Of a stretch of DNA of 7,665 bases, positions 7,176 to 7,665 are shown piece by piece. Source of the stretch: Burkholderiales bacterium. GTDB taxonomy: Bacteria > Pseudomonadota > Gammaproteobacteria > Burkholderiales > SG8-39. Position 1 is the stretch's first letter; each line of letters starts with the position of its first letter. The stretch is from assembly GCA_029266935.1 (NCBI GenBank), contig JAQSVY010000059.1, positions 1-7,665 of the forward strand. Direction: 5' to 3'. The translations under genes and the position numbers were made by a program. Under the pieces are notes generated by a model. It made no database searches and was not told the origin of the DNA. It saw nothing but the letters and a program-made list of their open reading frames with translations.

Positions 7176-7212
7176 GCGATCCGCAGCCGTACCCTCCCCA
7201 AGATGGGCGATC

Positions 7213-7230
7213 GCAGGGAAGCAACCCTGC
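7213..7230 (+). other. Small GC-rich hairpin in the lipoprotein leader
   Basis: GCAGGG (7213-7218) and CCCTGC (7225-7230) can pair around the six-base loop AAGCAA. No T tract follows, so this is not a convincing intrinsic terminator for the regulator. It ends 10 nt before the lipoprotein Shine-Dalgarno, so it could be a leader structure or chance. The rest of the 7176-7251 gap shows no clear promoter. Confidence 0.35.
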
Positions 7231-7240
7231 TCAACCGAAA

Positions 7241-7246
7241 AGGAGG
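7241..7246 (+). promoter_or_regulatory. Strong ribosome binding site for the lipoprotein gene
   Basis: AGGAGG, preceded by AAAA, lies 5 nt before the ATG at 7252. It is the best Shine-Dalgarno match in the window and fixes the start of the downstream gene, which is otherwise cut by the window edge. Confidence 0.85.
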
Positions 7247-7251
7247 GAGTC

Positions 7252-7665
7252 ATGCGGATCACGAAAAGGGTTTGCATATCAATGCTCGTTCAGGCGTTCG
7301 CGCTTTCCGGCTGCTACGTCGTCCCGGTCGGTCCGGACGGGAACCCGGCCTACGTCATCCCGATCTATCCGCCCCAGGGCTCGACGCATTCCGCCGCGGC
7401 GTCGCAACCGGCCCTGCCACGTGTGCTCAGCGCGCGCCTGTACCCCGAGAACGACCTCGCCACCCAGACCGGCATGGTGTCGGGAACGGTCACCAACATG
7501 ATGACCGGCAAGGGCCGCTTCCAGATCACCTACGCGGGGGAGACCCTGACCGGGGAGGCGACGCGGGTCTCGGGCGACGACCGCAAGGGCATCGCCAGCG
7601 CCTACGGCCCGAGCGGCGCCTTCATGAGCTGCGAGTACCAGATGAATTCGCCGGCGCAGGGCGCG
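7252..7665 (+). CDS. Putative lipoprotein of unknown function (3' truncated by window edge)
   Basis: The frame stays open for 138 codons to the right edge. The N-terminus is a type II signal peptide: MRITKR, a hydrophobic stretch, and the lipobox LSGC with the lipid-carrying cysteine at C21, so the mature protein should be a membrane-anchored lipoprotein facing the periplasm. The Asp +2 inner-membrane retention signal is absent (Tyr follows the Cys), which in enteric bacteria would favour the outer membrane. A Pro-, Val- and Tyr-rich linker (YVVPVGPDGNPAYVIPIYPP) and an Ala/Ser-rich stretch lead to a folded-looking region from about residue 60. This region has GKGRFQITYAGETLTGEA, a TRVSGDDRKGIASAYG block and MSCEYQMN (C127). 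I cannot assign this domain. The strong Shine-Dalgarno 5 nt upstream and the lipobox make the start secure. The gap of 76 bases after the regulator leaves room for its own promoter, although none is clear. Confidence 0.85.
   Translation, partial: MRITKRVCISMLVQAFALSGCYVVPVGPDGNPAYVIPIYPPQGSTHSAAASQPALPRVLSARLYPENDLATQTGMVSGTVTNMMTGKGRFQITYAGETLTGEATRVSGDDRKGIASAYGPSGAFMSCEYQMNSPAQGA

Noticed and set aside
7150..7180. Possible sigma-70 promoter for the lipoprotein starting with TTAAGC.
   Set aside because: No acceptable -10 hexamer lies at the right distance, so it was not annotated.
7207..7214. Palindrome GCGATCGC in the gap before the lipoprotein gene.
   Set aside because: It is a single short copy that is expected by chance in GC-rich DNA, and nothing ties it to a function.

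Overview
The window is GC-rich (by eye roughly two thirds G+C), tightly packed, and every supported gene lies on the + strand. The gene content points to a proteobacterium, most likely a betaproteobacterium. The evidence is a zinc-free Gram-negative-type adenylate kinase next to a K+-independent membrane pyrophosphatase, a proteobacterial periplasmic gamma-glutamyltransferase, and a MalT-like regulator with a SARP-type DNA-binding end. This placement is inferred from protein resemblance, not from a search.

Layout: (1) 2-376, the C-terminal part of adenylate kinase (adk), cut by the left edge. (2) 377-410, a short gap with a possible extended -10 and a small inverted repeat that includes the hppA Shine-Dalgarno. 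(3) 411-2498, a complete proton-pumping pyrophosphatase (hppA). (4) 2498-4132, a gamma-glutamyltransferase (ggt) whose first codon overlaps the hppA stop as TGATG. A near-perfect intrinsic terminator (2524-2553) lies inside its signal-peptide codons. (5) 4140-7175, a 1011-residue regulator starting 7 nt after ggt: MalT-like STAND ATPase, helical repeats, then a SARP-type winged helix with a shortened BTAD region. (6) 7176-7251, a short gap with palindromic sequence and a strong ribosome binding site. (7) 7252 to the right edge, the start of a lipoprotein of unknown function.

Functionally, adk and hppA both belong to nucleotide and pyrophosphate energy metabolism: Adk interconverts adenylates, and HppA recovers pyrophosphate energy as a proton gradient. 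The secreted GGT cleaves gamma-glutamyl compounds such as glutathione in the periplasm. The regulator may control ggt, itself or the lipoprotein, but the sequence does not show its target.

The points most worth a second look are the terminator embedded in the ggt signal-peptide codons behind a stop/start overlap, the Glu at a GGT position that is a substrate-contacting Asn in E. coli, the apparently truncated BTAD end of the regulator, the repeated ATCGGT half-sites at the regulator's stop codon, and the lipoprotein's unassigned conserved-looking domain. No tRNA, rRNA, CRISPR array, insertion sequence or integrase was seen, and no gene-free stretch exceeds 100 bases.
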